From positions 1 through 38,183 of the forward strand of contig CAIJFT010000146.1 of NCBI GenBank assembly GCA_903820035.1: DNA of 38,183 nucleotides. The letters run 5' to 3'. A program made the position numbers and the translations under genes. The notes under the pieces were generated by a model. That model was not told where the DNA came from and searched no databases. It saw nothing but the letters and a program-made list of their open reading frames with translations. The DNA is from an uncultured Opitutia bacterium (GTDB lineage Bacteria > Verrucomicrobiota > Verrucomicrobiia > Opitutales > Opitutaceae). Below, one piece after another: positions 19,750 to 27,785 of the stretch (positions are counted from its first letter, which is position 1; each line of letters begins with the position of its first letter).

Positions 19750-20541
19750 TCACAGCGCCGCCAACAACCCGCCGTCGACGAATAGGATCTGTCCGTTCAC
19801 GAAGTCAGCCGCAGACGACGCCAGAAACACCGCCGCGCCGATCAACTCCTTCGGCTCGCCCCAGCGACCGGCCGGCGTGCGGGTGCAGATGTAGTTCTCC
19901 CAGTGCGGATCAACGGTCATGACGCCGGTCATGTCGGTGCGCATGTAACCCGGCGCGAGCCCGTTCGCCTGCACGTTGCGCCCGCCCCACTCCACCGCCA
20001 TCGCCCGCGTCAGCATCTTCAAACCACCTTTCGCCGCCGCATAGTTCGCAATCGTCGGTCGCGAAATTTCGGAGTTGAGCGAACACAGGTTGATGATTTT
20101 TCCCCCGCCACGCTGCAGCATCCCCGGGACCACCGCCCGCGTCACCAGGAACGCACTGGTGAGGTTCACGTCGAGGACGGCCTGCCAGGAATCGAGCGCC
20201 ATCGATTCCAACGGGGCCCGCCGGTGGATGCCCGCATTGTTGATCAAAATGTCGATCTCGCCCGCCACTGGTCCGAGCGCTGACGCAATTTCCTCCGCCT
20301 TCGTCACGTCGAACCGCCGTCCGTGCACCACGAATCCCTCACTGCGCAGCAGGGCGACCGCGGCGTCGAGCCGCGCCGCATCGAGATCATTAAGGATTAG
20401 CTCAGCCCCCGCCACACCGAGGCCCCGAGCCAGGGTCAGGCCAATGCCCTGACCCGAGCCGGTAAGGAGCGCACGGCGGCCGCGCAGCGAAAACAAATCC
20501 GGCGTCGCGGTCGCCGGCGGGGCTCCGGATCCAGAACTCAT
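19750..20541 (-). CDS. SDR family dehydrogenase, gluconate 5-dehydrogenase-like
   Basis: 263 residues. It has the classical short-chain dehydrogenase pattern: cofactor motif 'TGSGQGIG' (27-34), 'NNAG' (101-104), and the catalytic Ser154, Tyr167 and Lys171 in 'NLCSLNSE' and 'YAAAKGG'. 'GKIINLCSLNSEISRPTIAN' and 'RTPAGRWGEPKELIGAAVFL' fit the gluconate 5-dehydrogenase/2-deoxygluconate 3-dehydrogenase branch. It begins 39 nt after the TonB-dependent receptor stop on the same strand, so the two are probably one operon, divergent from iolB. It could oxidise an inositol or a keto-sugar acid imported by that receptor, which would fill the missing IolG step (inference). Confidence 0.88.
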   Translation of the reverse strand: MSSGSGAPPATATPDLFSLRGRRALLTGSGQGIGLTLARGLGVAGAELILNDLDAARLDAAVALLRSEGFVVHGRRFDVTKAEEIASALGPVAGEIDILINNAGIHRRAPLESMALDSWQAVLDVNLTSAFLVTRAVVPGMLQRGGGKIINLCSLNSEISRPTIANYAAAKGGLKMLTRAMAVEWGGRNVQANGLAPGYMRTDMTGVMTVDPHWENYICTRTPAGRWGEPKELIGAAVFLASSAADFVNGQILFVDGGLLAAL

Positions 20542-20580
20542 GGGCAGGGCCAGCAGCGCGGTGACATCCCGCTCTCTTAT

Positions 20581-23500
20581 TCAGAATCGCCCCCGGACGC
20601 CAAGCGTCCAGATCGGCCCGAGGATCTCGCGCGACCGCAACAGTCCCGGCTCGTTGGCGTAGTAGTCCTGAAAGGCATTAAAAATATTCCGGCCGCTAAG
20701 CGTAAGTTCGTAGGTGCGGTTGAACCTGTAGCCGGCGCTCAGGTCGGCGAGCAGTTGCTCGCTCCACCAACGGACTTCATTTGTGGCCACCGAGTCGATT
20801 TTCGCCGCGGTCCAGGTGGCCCGCAGCTGGACGTTGAAGCGGACGTTGCTGAAACGAATTCCGCCGTTCGCGGACTTGGGCACCACCCCATCCAGCGGCT
20901 TGTCGGCGATCACGCGCGAGACAGAGCCAAACACGCTGAAGCCGCGCCAGAAGCCGGGGAGGAAGACGAGTTGCTGGCTGTATTCGAAGTCCACGCCCTT
21001 CATTTTCGTCCGCTCGGTGAGGTTCGTGGGCTGCACAAATGTGTAGCCCGCGTAGTCCGGCTCGTCGCCATAACCGGCCGCCTCGGCCGATACCCGCGTG
21101 TTGGCGGATCCCATGTTCTTGATGTCGATCTGGTAGGTGGACATCGAGAGGGTGCCGGCCGGTTCGAGGAAGTATTGGAGGCTCACGAAATATTTCCTGG
21201 CATACTCGGACTTCATCCGCGGGTTCGGGAGCGTGACCACGCGCGTCGTCTCATTGATGGTAACAATCCCGGCAAGTTTGTCGTAGCCGGGGCGTAAAAT
21301 TGATTCGTTGCCCGACACCTGCAGGACCAGATCCCGCATGATCTCATACTTGGCGCCGCCGCTGAGAAACCAATCACTGCTGTCGCCATAGTGGTTCGAC
21401 CGCTCCCCATTCCGGTATTGATAAACGACGTAGGGAATAGTCGCCGGAGTGTAGCCGGCGGCCCGGACGACCGCATCCGGGAGCGGCTCGAACACCCGGG
21501 CGATGTTGCGCGTGCGCTCATGGCGAAGCCCGAGATCGAGGCGCAAAAGACCCACGCGGGTCGAGCCTTCGACATAACCAGAATCGATCTCCTCCTTGAT
21601 GCCGCGCGGCGCGATGAATTCCTTCGTGAAGTTCCCCAGCGTGTCGGGCACAAAATGCGAGGGATCCGCCACAAACCGATCGTGCAGTATCGTGTTGTCC
21701 ACGTAGGCCAGATTGAGCGAGGCGATATTGCCTCCGATCTTCGGATCAAAAGGGACGAAGTTGTGAAACACGGGAAAGACGGTCGTCGGCGCAGTCTGCG
21801 ATCCGGCCGCCCCGACATAAGTCCAACTCCGGTCGCCCTGCCGCTCGACGTCGTGCGTCGTGAGCCGGGACTTCCATCCGGACTCGAGCAGCACGAGCAG
21901 TCCGCCAAGCTTTACGGGCCGACTCGCATCCAGAAAGCCCTGAAAAACCTGATTCTGTCCGGAGAGTTCGCGGCTGCGGACGGAATTTGCATTGGTGTCA
22001 TTGCGCCCCAAACTCGCGGCGTCCGACCAGGGCAACCCCGAAAGCCGGGTGAGGCGCCAGCCGGGCTGGGAAGTACTGTCACGCTCGGCCATCCAACTCA
22101 TCCGGGTAATACGGGCTCCGACGGTTTGAAAGAACCCGCTGTTAATGTCGCTATAATGGGTGCGGCTGCGCGAATAACCGCCGCCGCCGGTGAGCGTTAG
22201 CCCGCCGGACCGGTAAACAAATTTCGGGGTGTAGGTGACGGTGTCGTTCAACCGATTGCGATGGCTCTGGGCCTCGTCCATGCGCGTGTTGGCATTGTTC
22301 GTCGGTAGCGCAATGACCTTGGTCAGCGTGGACGATGGATCAATCTGTGCCGCGCTCGCCTGAAACGTCACGGTGCGGTCGGCGTATTCATCGTTGAAGT
22401 GCGCGCCCGTCACGCGCAACGAGAACACCAGACCATCCGCCAGCTTGGAATCAAAACTGGCTCCGAACGAATCGCGCCGGGTGATTTTGGGCGCCTGGCG
22501 GAAGGATACATTCGTGATGAACGGCCCCCGCGTGGGATTGCTGAAGTCATAGTTCGTCGTGCCGTTCTCCTGCTCGGTGTAGGCGATGTTGGAGCTCACG
22601 TTGAACTGCACGCCGATGCGGCCGCCAAACGATTCACTATAGTTGAACTTGGAGCCGGGGAACACCTTCAGGTGGTTGCCATCGTCCGGCCCGGGCGTCT
22701 TGCGCATCGTCAGCGCGTAGGCATTTCCCGTCAGCGTGGCTTCAGTCACGATCTCGCGGCCTTTGCGCTCGAAGGCATTCTTGCTTTTCAAGTTGAGGCG
22801 GCCGGCGACGGCATCCGCGTCCATCTTGGCGGTAAGCGTCTTACTGACCTCGATGGACTCGATGCTGTTGATGGAAGTCTGGTCGAATTCGAACCCTCGG
22901 GACCCGGCACCAAACGAGCCCGAGGAGGCGTTCGCCATCCGCATGCCATCAATGCTGATGCCGACGTATTTTGGATCCAGCCCGCCGATGCGCGCAGCCC
23001 GCGCCTCCGACTTCGTGTAGTCGAGCACAATGCCCGGGAGATACTTGACGAATTCGCCGATACTCCCGCTCGTGACGTCACCGAAATTGTCGGTCGCCAC
23101 CGCGTTCATCATGTTGAGCGCGGCCCGCTGCTCCATGATCGCCTTCGCATTGCCCTCACGTTCCTCGGACACGACGAACGACCCCAACGCCACAATTTCT
23201 CCGTCCTTACGGCCCAGGCCGGCCACCGCCCGGTAGGTGGCCCCCTGCAGTTCGAAGTCCTGCTTCACGGCCTGTTCGGTCGCGAGCCTCACCGTGGCGA
23301 TCGCCACATCGTAGCCGGTATAGGTCACCGTCAGCCGGACCTCGCCGCCGTCCACATTGGTCAGCACGTACGATCCATCGTCGCCAGAATAGACGACGAG
23401 GTCGGTACCGCTCACGCGAATCTCGGCGTTTCGGACATAGGCACGGGTGGTTGGATTGAAAATCCGACCGCTGATTGTTCCGGCGCTCACCGGATGAGCG

Positions 23501-23607
23501 ATTATTCCGGCGGCGAGTCCGTACACGAACAGCCGAGAAAGGGAGAGGCGCTGAGTTCGGCTGGGGGGGCAGCCCGGTGCGCTCGGGTGGTCGGATCGGT
23601 TCGTCAT
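20581..23607 (-). CDS. TonB-dependent receptor beside the iol genes
   Basis: 1008 residues. A signal-like hydrophobic segment ('LFVYGLAAGIIAHPVSAG', about 27-43) is followed by a carboxypeptidase-regulatory-like beta-sandwich ('GTISGRIFNPTTRAYVRNAE' to 'VKQDFELQG', 43-117). A plug domain (about 145-280) contains 'NFGDVTSGSIGEFVKYLPGI' and 'INSIESIEVSKTLTAKMDAD', and the rest is a long outer-membrane beta-barrel ending in aromatic 'GVRGRF'. It is an energised outer-membrane importer; the substrate is unknown. Its position back to back with iolB and in front of an SDR gene suggests inositol, an inositol derivative or a related sugar acid. Confidence 0.93.
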   Translation of the reverse strand: MTNRSDHPSAPGCPPSRTQRLSLSRLFVYGLAAGIIAHPVSAGTISGRIFNPTTRAYVRNAEIRVSGTDLVVYSGDDGSYVLTNVDGGEVRLTVTYTGYDVAIATVRLATEQAVKQDFELQGATYRAVAGLGRKDGEIVALGSFVVSEEREGNAKAIMEQRAALNMMNAVATDNFGDVTSGSIGEFVKYLPGIVLDYTKSEARAARIGGLDPKYVGISIDGMRMANASSGSFGAGSRGFEFDQTSINSIESIEVSKTLTAKMDADAVAGRLNLKSKNAFERKGREIVTEATLTGNAYALTMRKTPGPDDGNHLKVFPGSKFNYSESFGGRIGVQFNVSSNIAYTEQENGTTNYDFSNPTRGPFITNVSFRQAPKITRRDSFGASFDSKLADGLVFSLRVTGAHFNDEYADRTVTFQASAAQIDPSSTLTKVIALPTNNANTRMDEAQSHRNRLNDTVTYTPKFVYRSGGLTLTGGGGYSRSRTHYSDINSGFFQTVGARITRMSWMAERDSTSQPGWRLTRLSGLPWSDAASLGRNDTNANSVRSRELSGQNQVFQGFLDASRPVKLGGLLVLLESGWKSRLTTHDVERQGDRSWTYVGAAGSQTAPTTVFPVFHNFVPFDPKIGGNIASLNLAYVDNTILHDRFVADPSHFVPDTLGNFTKEFIAPRGIKEEIDSGYVEGSTRVGLLRLDLGLRHERTRNIARVFEPLPDAVVRAAGYTPATIPYVVYQYRNGERSNHYGDSSDWFLSGGAKYEIMRDLVLQVSGNESILRPGYDKLAGIVTINETTRVVTLPNPRMKSEYARKYFVSLQYFLEPAGTLSMSTYQIDIKNMGSANTRVSAEAAGYGDEPDYAGYTFVQPTNLTERTKMKGVDFEYSQQLVFLPGFWRGFSVFGSVSRVIADKPLDGVVPKSANGGIRFSNVRFNVQLRATWTAAKIDSVATNEVRWWSEQLLADLSAGYRFNRTYELTLSGRNIFNAFQDYYANEPGLLRSREILGPIWTLGVRGRF

Positions 23608-24032
23608 TCGAGGAAAAATTGGGCCGGCATCATAATGTTTGGATTGTGATCGTTGTTTCGGCTACCCCAACGCGAACTCCATTTACGGCCGCATAAATTC
23701 GTAACACGACCGTCACAGCAGGGCGAGATGGAACGACGGCCGAAACGTCCTCCGTTGCAGACCGAAGCGCGTAAATCCAGTATGGCGATGGATCGCCAAG
23801 AAGCGCTGCTGGCGATCGCCCGCCAGATTGGCTCGTTACCGCGCATCGCGGCTGCAGGCGCGGACCCCGAACTCCATCCGACGGATCGCGCGGAGAAACG
23901 TGAGTCGCTCGTGGCCCCACGCCCGGTCGCCGACCGCTCCCGTTCACACTCAAAATCCCGTCGACGCCCCCGCGTGGGATCGCGCTTACCTTTTGACTCC
24001 GCTCCCCGCCCAACCGTCACTCGTTGCCCTGC
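23608..24032. other. intergenic control region between the TonB receptor and iolB
   Basis: A 425-nt divergent spacer with no convincing gene. It starts with a relatively AT-rich stretch (about 23625-23700), the likeliest place for the two promoters, although no clear -35/-10 pair could be assigned. It contains an inverted repeat at 23791-23817 and a self-complementary GGCGATCGCC at 23811-23820. Open frames across it have unnatural compositions and are taken as chance products of high GC. Confidence 0.6.
23791..23817. promoter_or_regulatory. candidate operator (inverted repeat) upstream of iolB
   Basis: Perfect 8-bp arms GATCGCCA (23791-23798) and TGGCGATC (23810-23817) are separated by 11 nt, giving 19 bp between arm centres, close to two helical turns. 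This is typical spacing for a dimeric repressor. No regulator gene is present in the window. Confidence 0.3.
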
Positions 24033-24875
24033 ATGTCTTCCGCGAAAACCCTGCTCCGCGGCCCCGCCCTCGGTTTCCCCACCGGCTTCACCCCGGTCAC
24101 GGCCAAGGCCACCGAGGCCACCGGGACGCATTTTCCCAGCGGGATTGATTTCGGCCTGCTTCGACCCGCCGCCGGCGAAGTGATGGCGGAAGCGTCGCCC
24201 CTCGAAACCGCGTGGGTGCTGCTGCACGGCACCGCCGAAATCGAGTGCGCAGGCCAGCGCACCCGCGTCCAACGGAATAGTCTCTTCGACGAACCGCCCA
24301 CCGCGTTGCACGTCCCGCGCGATACGCCGGTCGCCCTGCTCAATTCCGCCCCCGGCAACGAGTGGGCCGTGATCCGCACTGAGAATTCGCGCTCGTTTGC
24401 GCCGCACTTGTTCCTCCCCGCCGATCTCCGGCCCGAATACCGCGGCGCCGGCCTCGCGCAAAACGCGTGCCTGCGCAACGTGCGCCTGATCTTCGATTAC
24501 ACCAACCGCCCCGAGGCCAACCTCGTCGTCGGCGAAGTTGTCAACTACCCGGGCCGCTGGTCGAGCTATCCGCCGCACCACCACGACCAGACCGAACTCT
24601 ACCACTACCGCTTCACCGACCGGCGCGGCTACGGCCATGCGGAACTCGGCGACGACGTCGTGAAAGTCCGCGACGGCGACACGACGATCATCCCGCCCGG
24701 CCACGACCACGCGCAGGTTTCCGCGCCGGGCTACGGGATGTATTACCTCTGGATGATCCGGCATCTGCCGGGTAACCCGTACCAGGGATTCACCTTCACC
24801 GCGGAACACCAGTGGACCCTCGATCCCGCGCAGCAGGGCTGGCGCCCGCAAACTCTCCCCCCCGGACTCGTATGA
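24033..24875 (+). CDS. iolB: 5-deoxy-glucuronate isomerase
   Basis: 280 residues from the ATG at 24033. It is a bicupin enzyme with the strong family signature 'NYPGRWSSYPPHHHDQTE' (His182-184 as metal ligands), 'LYHYRF', 'IIPPGHDHAQVSAPGYGMYY' and 'IRHLPGNPYQGFTF'. It converts 5-deoxy-D-glucuronate to 2-deoxy-5-keto-D-gluconate in myo-inositol degradation. It is the first gene of the rightward iol operon; its TGA overlaps the iolD ATG by 4 nt. Length and motifs are normal for the family. Confidence 0.96.
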   Translation: MSSAKTLLRGPALGFPTGFTPVTAKATEATGTHFPSGIDFGLLRPAAGEVMAEASPLETAWVLLHGTAEIECAGQRTRVQRNSLFDEPPTALHVPRDTPVALLNSAPGNEWAVIRTENSRSFAPHLFLPADLRPEYRGAGLAQNACLRNVRLIFDYTNRPEANLVVGEVVNYPGRWSSYPPHHHDQTELYHYRFTDRRGYGHAELGDDVVKVRDGDTTIIPPGHDHAQVSAPGYGMYYLWMIRHLPGNPYQGFTFTAEHQWTLDPAQQGWRPQTLPPGLV

Positions 24876-26740
24876 AAAAACCCGTTACCCTGAGCATGGC
24901 CGCGGCGCTGGTGCGCTTCCTTCCGCAACAGTATATCCGCCGCGACGGCATCGAGCACCGCCTGATCAACGGCGTGTGGGGCATTTTCGGCCACGGCAAC
25001 GTCACGGGCTTCGGCCAGGCGCTGGAGGAAAACGGCGGCCGCGTCCTGCCCTACCTGCAGGCGAAAAACGAGCAGGCCATGGTCCACGCCGCCGTCGCCT
25101 TCGCCAAGACCCGGCAGCGCCTCGGCACCTATGCGTGCACCAGTTCGATCGGCCCCGGCGCGACCAACATGATCACCGGCGCAGCCGTCGCCACCGTGAA
25201 CCGCCTGCCCGTGCTGCTCCTGCCTGGCGACATCTTCGCCAACCGCCGCCCCGGCCCCGTGCTGCAGCAATTGGAATATGCCTCGAGCCAGGACGTGAGC
25301 GTGAACGACTGCTTCCGGCCCGTCTCGAAATACTGGGACCGGATCAACCGTCCGGAACAGCTGCTCACCGCGCTGCCCGAGGCCATGCGCATCCTGGCCG
25401 ATCCGGTCGAGACCGGCGCGGTGACGATCGCGCTGCCCGAGGACGTGCAAGCCGAAAGCTACGCCTACCCGGAGCACTTCTTCGCCAAACGCGTCTACAC
25501 GATCGACCGCGCCCCGTGCTCCACCGAAAGCCTGCGGGCCGCCGTGGCGTTAATCCGCGGCGCGCGCCGTCCGCTCATCATCGCCGGCGGCGGCGTGCAC
25601 TACAGCGACGCCGTCGCCGCCCTCGACCAGTTCGCCGCCGCGACCGGCATCCCCGTCGCCGTCACGCAGGCCGGCAAGGGCGCGATCATCGATGCGCATC
25701 CGTCGTGCCTCGGCGCCATCGGCGTCACCGGCACCGCCGCCGCCAATGCGCTCGCCGTCGAAGCGGACGTGGTGATCAACCTCGGTACCCGCCTCAGCGA
25801 TTTCACGACGGCCTCGAAGTCCCAATTTCAAAACCCGCGCGTCCGCTTCATCGGGATCAACGTCCACTCGGCCGACGCCCACAAGCACGGCGCCATCCCT
25901 TTGGTCGGCGACGCCCGCGCCGTCCTCGGTCAACTCAGCCGCGCCCTCGCCGGCTGGGGCGTACCCGCTGCCCACCGTAGCGCCATACAGCGCCAACGCA
26001 CCGCCTGGGAAAAGACCCGCGCGACCCTCGTCGCCGCCAAGCGCGGCGTGCCGCTCACGCAGGCCCAGGTCATCGACGAGCTAAACCAAGCCTGCGGTCC
26101 CGACGGCACCGTGGTCCACGCGTCCGGCGGCATCCCGGGCGACATCCACAAGCTGTGGCGCTCGCAGTCGCCCACGGACTACCATTCTGAATACGGCTAT
26201 TCGTGCATGGGCTACGAGATCGCCGGAGCCCTCGGCGTGAAGCTCGCCGCCCCGCGCCGCCGCGTGTACGCGTTCCTCGGCGACGGCAGCTACCTGATGC
26301 TGCACACCGAGATCGTCACGGCCGTGCAGGAGGGACTCGACCTCACCATCGTCGTCATCGACAACCACGGCTTCGGTTGCATCCACGGCCTGCAGCGCGG
26401 TTGCGGCGGCAACAGCTTCGGCAACGAATTTCGCCACCGCACGGGGAAGGCCGCCCGCCTCGAGGGCCGGCCCGTTGACGTCGACTTCGCCCAGAACGCT
26501 GAAAGCCTCGGCGCCAAGGGCGTGCGCGCCCACTCGCCCGCTGAACTGCGCGCCGCCCTGGCGGAAGCCAAAACCACGCGCGGCGTCGTGCTGATCTTCG
26601 TCACCACGCCTGCCGATGTCCGCCTGCCCGGCTATGCGTGGTGGGATGTACCGGTTTCGGCGACGTCGCAGGTTCCCGGCGTGAAGAAGGCCCGCGCCGC
26701 CTACGAGCGTGCGCTGCAGAAACAGAAGTTTTATTACTGA
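24872..26740 (+). CDS. iolD: 3D-(3,5/4)-trihydroxycyclohexane-1,2-dione hydrolase
   Basis: 622 residues. It is a thiamine-diphosphate enzyme of the acetolactate synthase fold. The N-terminal PYR domain has the cofactor-activating Glu67 in 'AKNEQAMVHAAVAFAK' and 'TSSIGPGATNMITGAA'. The central domain has 'RPLIIAGGGVHYS'. The C-terminal PP domain has the ThDP motif 'GDGSYLMLHTEIV' leading to 'VVIDNHGFGCIHGLQR' (about 470-510). It opens the cyclic diketone made by IolE to 5-deoxy-glucuronate, feeding IolB. The ATGA overlap with iolB implies translational coupling, and iolE follows after 13 nt. Confidence 0.97.
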   Translation: MKKPVTLSMAAALVRFLPQQYIRRDGIEHRLINGVWGIFGHGNVTGFGQALEENGGRVLPYLQAKNEQAMVHAAVAFAKTRQRLGTYACTSSIGPGATNMITGAAVATVNRLPVLLLPGDIFANRRPGPVLQQLEYASSQDVSVNDCFRPVSKYWDRINRPEQLLTALPEAMRILADPVETGAVTIALPEDVQAESYAYPEHFFAKRVYTIDRAPCSTESLRAAVALIRGARRPLIIAGGGVHYSDAVAALDQFAAATGIPVAVTQAGKGAIIDAHPSCLGAIGVTGTAAANALAVEADVVINLGTRLSDFTTASKSQFQNPRVRFIGINVHSADAHKHGAIPLVGDARAVLGQLSRALAGWGVPAAHRSAIQRQRTAWEKTRATLVAAKRGVPLTQAQVIDELNQACGPDGTVVHASGGIPGDIHKLWRSQSPTDYHSEYGYSCMGYEIAGALGVKLAAPRRRVYAFLGDGSYLMLHTEIVTAVQEGLDLTIVVIDNHGFGCIHGLQRGCGGNSFGNEFRHRTGKAARLEGRPVDVDFAQNAESLGAKGVRAHSPAELRAALAEAKTTRGVVLIFVTTPADVRLPGYAWWDVPVSATSQVPGVKKARAAYERALQKQKFYY

Positions 26741-26753
26741 GCCACTCGTCCCG

Positions 26754-27662
26754 ATGTCCTCCCGCCCGCTCCTGCCCCACTGCCTCGTCGGCGCCAATCC
26801 GATCATCTGGAGCAACGACGATTTCAACGAACTCGCCGGCGACGTCCCGCTCGACACAATCCTGAGCGAGATGCGCGCCGCCGGTTACGCCGGCTCCGAA
26901 CTCGGCCACGCCTACCCGCGCACCCCCGCCGCCCTCGCCGAGCCGCTCGCGCGCCACCACCTCCGGCTCGTCAGCGGGTGGCACAGCACCTACCTCGCGG
27001 CCCGCGATCTCGCAGCCGAGGAGGCGTCGTTTCGCTCGCACCTGAGTTTGCTGAAAACCCTCGGCGCCCGCGTCGCCATCGTCGCCGAGTGCACGCGCTG
27101 CCTCCACGGCACGCGCGAGGCCGCGCTCGGTTTCGGCGCCGCTCCGGCGCCGCAATTGGACAACGGCGAATGGACGCGCCTTGTCGCCGGGATGAAGCGC
27201 CTCGCCGCCATCGCCGCGGACGAAGAGACGAAGATCGTTTACCATCATCACATGGGCACGGTTATCCAAGGCGAAGCCGACCTCGAACGCCTGCTCGCCG
27301 CCGTCCCGGAGATTTCCCTCCTGCTCGATCCGGGCCACCTCGCTTTCGCCGGCATCGATCCGGTGGCGGTCGCCCAGCGTCACGCGACCCGCGTCGGCCA
27401 CGTGCACCTGAAGAGCGTGCGCCCCGCCATCGCCGAGCGCGTCCGACGTGAAGGCTGGTCGTTCTGCCGCGCCGTGAGCGAAGGCGTGTTCACGATCCCC
27501 GGCGACGGCTGCGTCGATTTCCCCGCCATCTTCCGGATTCTGAGCGCCGCCGACTACCGCGGCTGGCTCGTCGCCGAAGCCGAGGAGGATCCCGTCAAAG
27601 TCCCCGCCTTGCCCAAAGCCCGCGCCGCGCGGGAGTATGTTCGCCGCGAGGCCGGGTGCTGA
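26754..27662 (+). CDS. iolE: myo-inosose-2 dehydratase
   Basis: 302 residues. It is a TIM-barrel enzyme of the xylose isomerase-like/AP endonuclease 2 superfamily: 'GANPIIWSNDDFNELAGD' at the N-terminus is typical of IolE, followed by 'AGYAGSELG', 'VYHHHMGTVI', 'LLLDPGHLAFAG' and 'RVGHVHLKSV' carrying likely metal-ligand Glu, Asp and His residues. It dehydrates 2-keto-myo-inositol to trihydroxycyclohexane-dione, the substrate of IolD. It starts 13 nt after iolD in the same operon. It is followed by a 123-nt spacer with short-period repeats before the transaldolase-family gene. Confidence 0.95.
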   Translation: MSSRPLLPHCLVGANPIIWSNDDFNELAGDVPLDTILSEMRAAGYAGSELGHAYPRTPAALAEPLARHHLRLVSGWHSTYLAARDLAAEEASFRSHLSLLKTLGARVAIVAECTRCLHGTREAALGFGAAPAPQLDNGEWTRLVAGMKRLAAIAADEETKIVYHHHMGTVIQGEADLERLLAAVPEISLLLDPGHLAFAGIDPVAVAQRHATRVGHVHLKSVRPAIAERVRREGWSFCRAVSEGVFTIPGDGCVDFPAIFRILSAADYRGWLVAEAEEDPVKVPALPKARAAREYVRREAGC

Positions 27663-27725
27663 GCGTGGCGAGGCGTTGATCGGTAAGCGGTGAAACCGCG
27701 ATGCCTGAGGCACCACTCACCTTTG

Positions 27726-27781
27726 CGACCACTGTCCTCCGACTCCTCCCTGCCGACCTCTGATCTCTGAGCTCCCTTTCT
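27726..27781 (+). repeat. degenerate 7-bp tandem repeat upstream of the transaldolase gene
   Basis: Eight consecutive heptads fit a loose pyrimidine-rich pattern, best in CGACCTC, TGATCTC and TGAGCTC, ending 4 nt before the start codon. A period of 7 is not a codon period, so this is not decayed coding sequence. Small hairpins precede it (GCGGT-GAA-ACCGC at 27687-27699 and TGCC-TGA-GGCA at 27702-27712). Confidence 0.5.
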
Positions 27782-27785
27782 GAAA

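Noticed and set aside
23604-24851. Minus-strand open frame covering the spacer and iolB (415 codons).
   Set aside because: Antisense to iolB with unmistakable IolB motifs in the sense frame; no recognisable domain in the antisense product.
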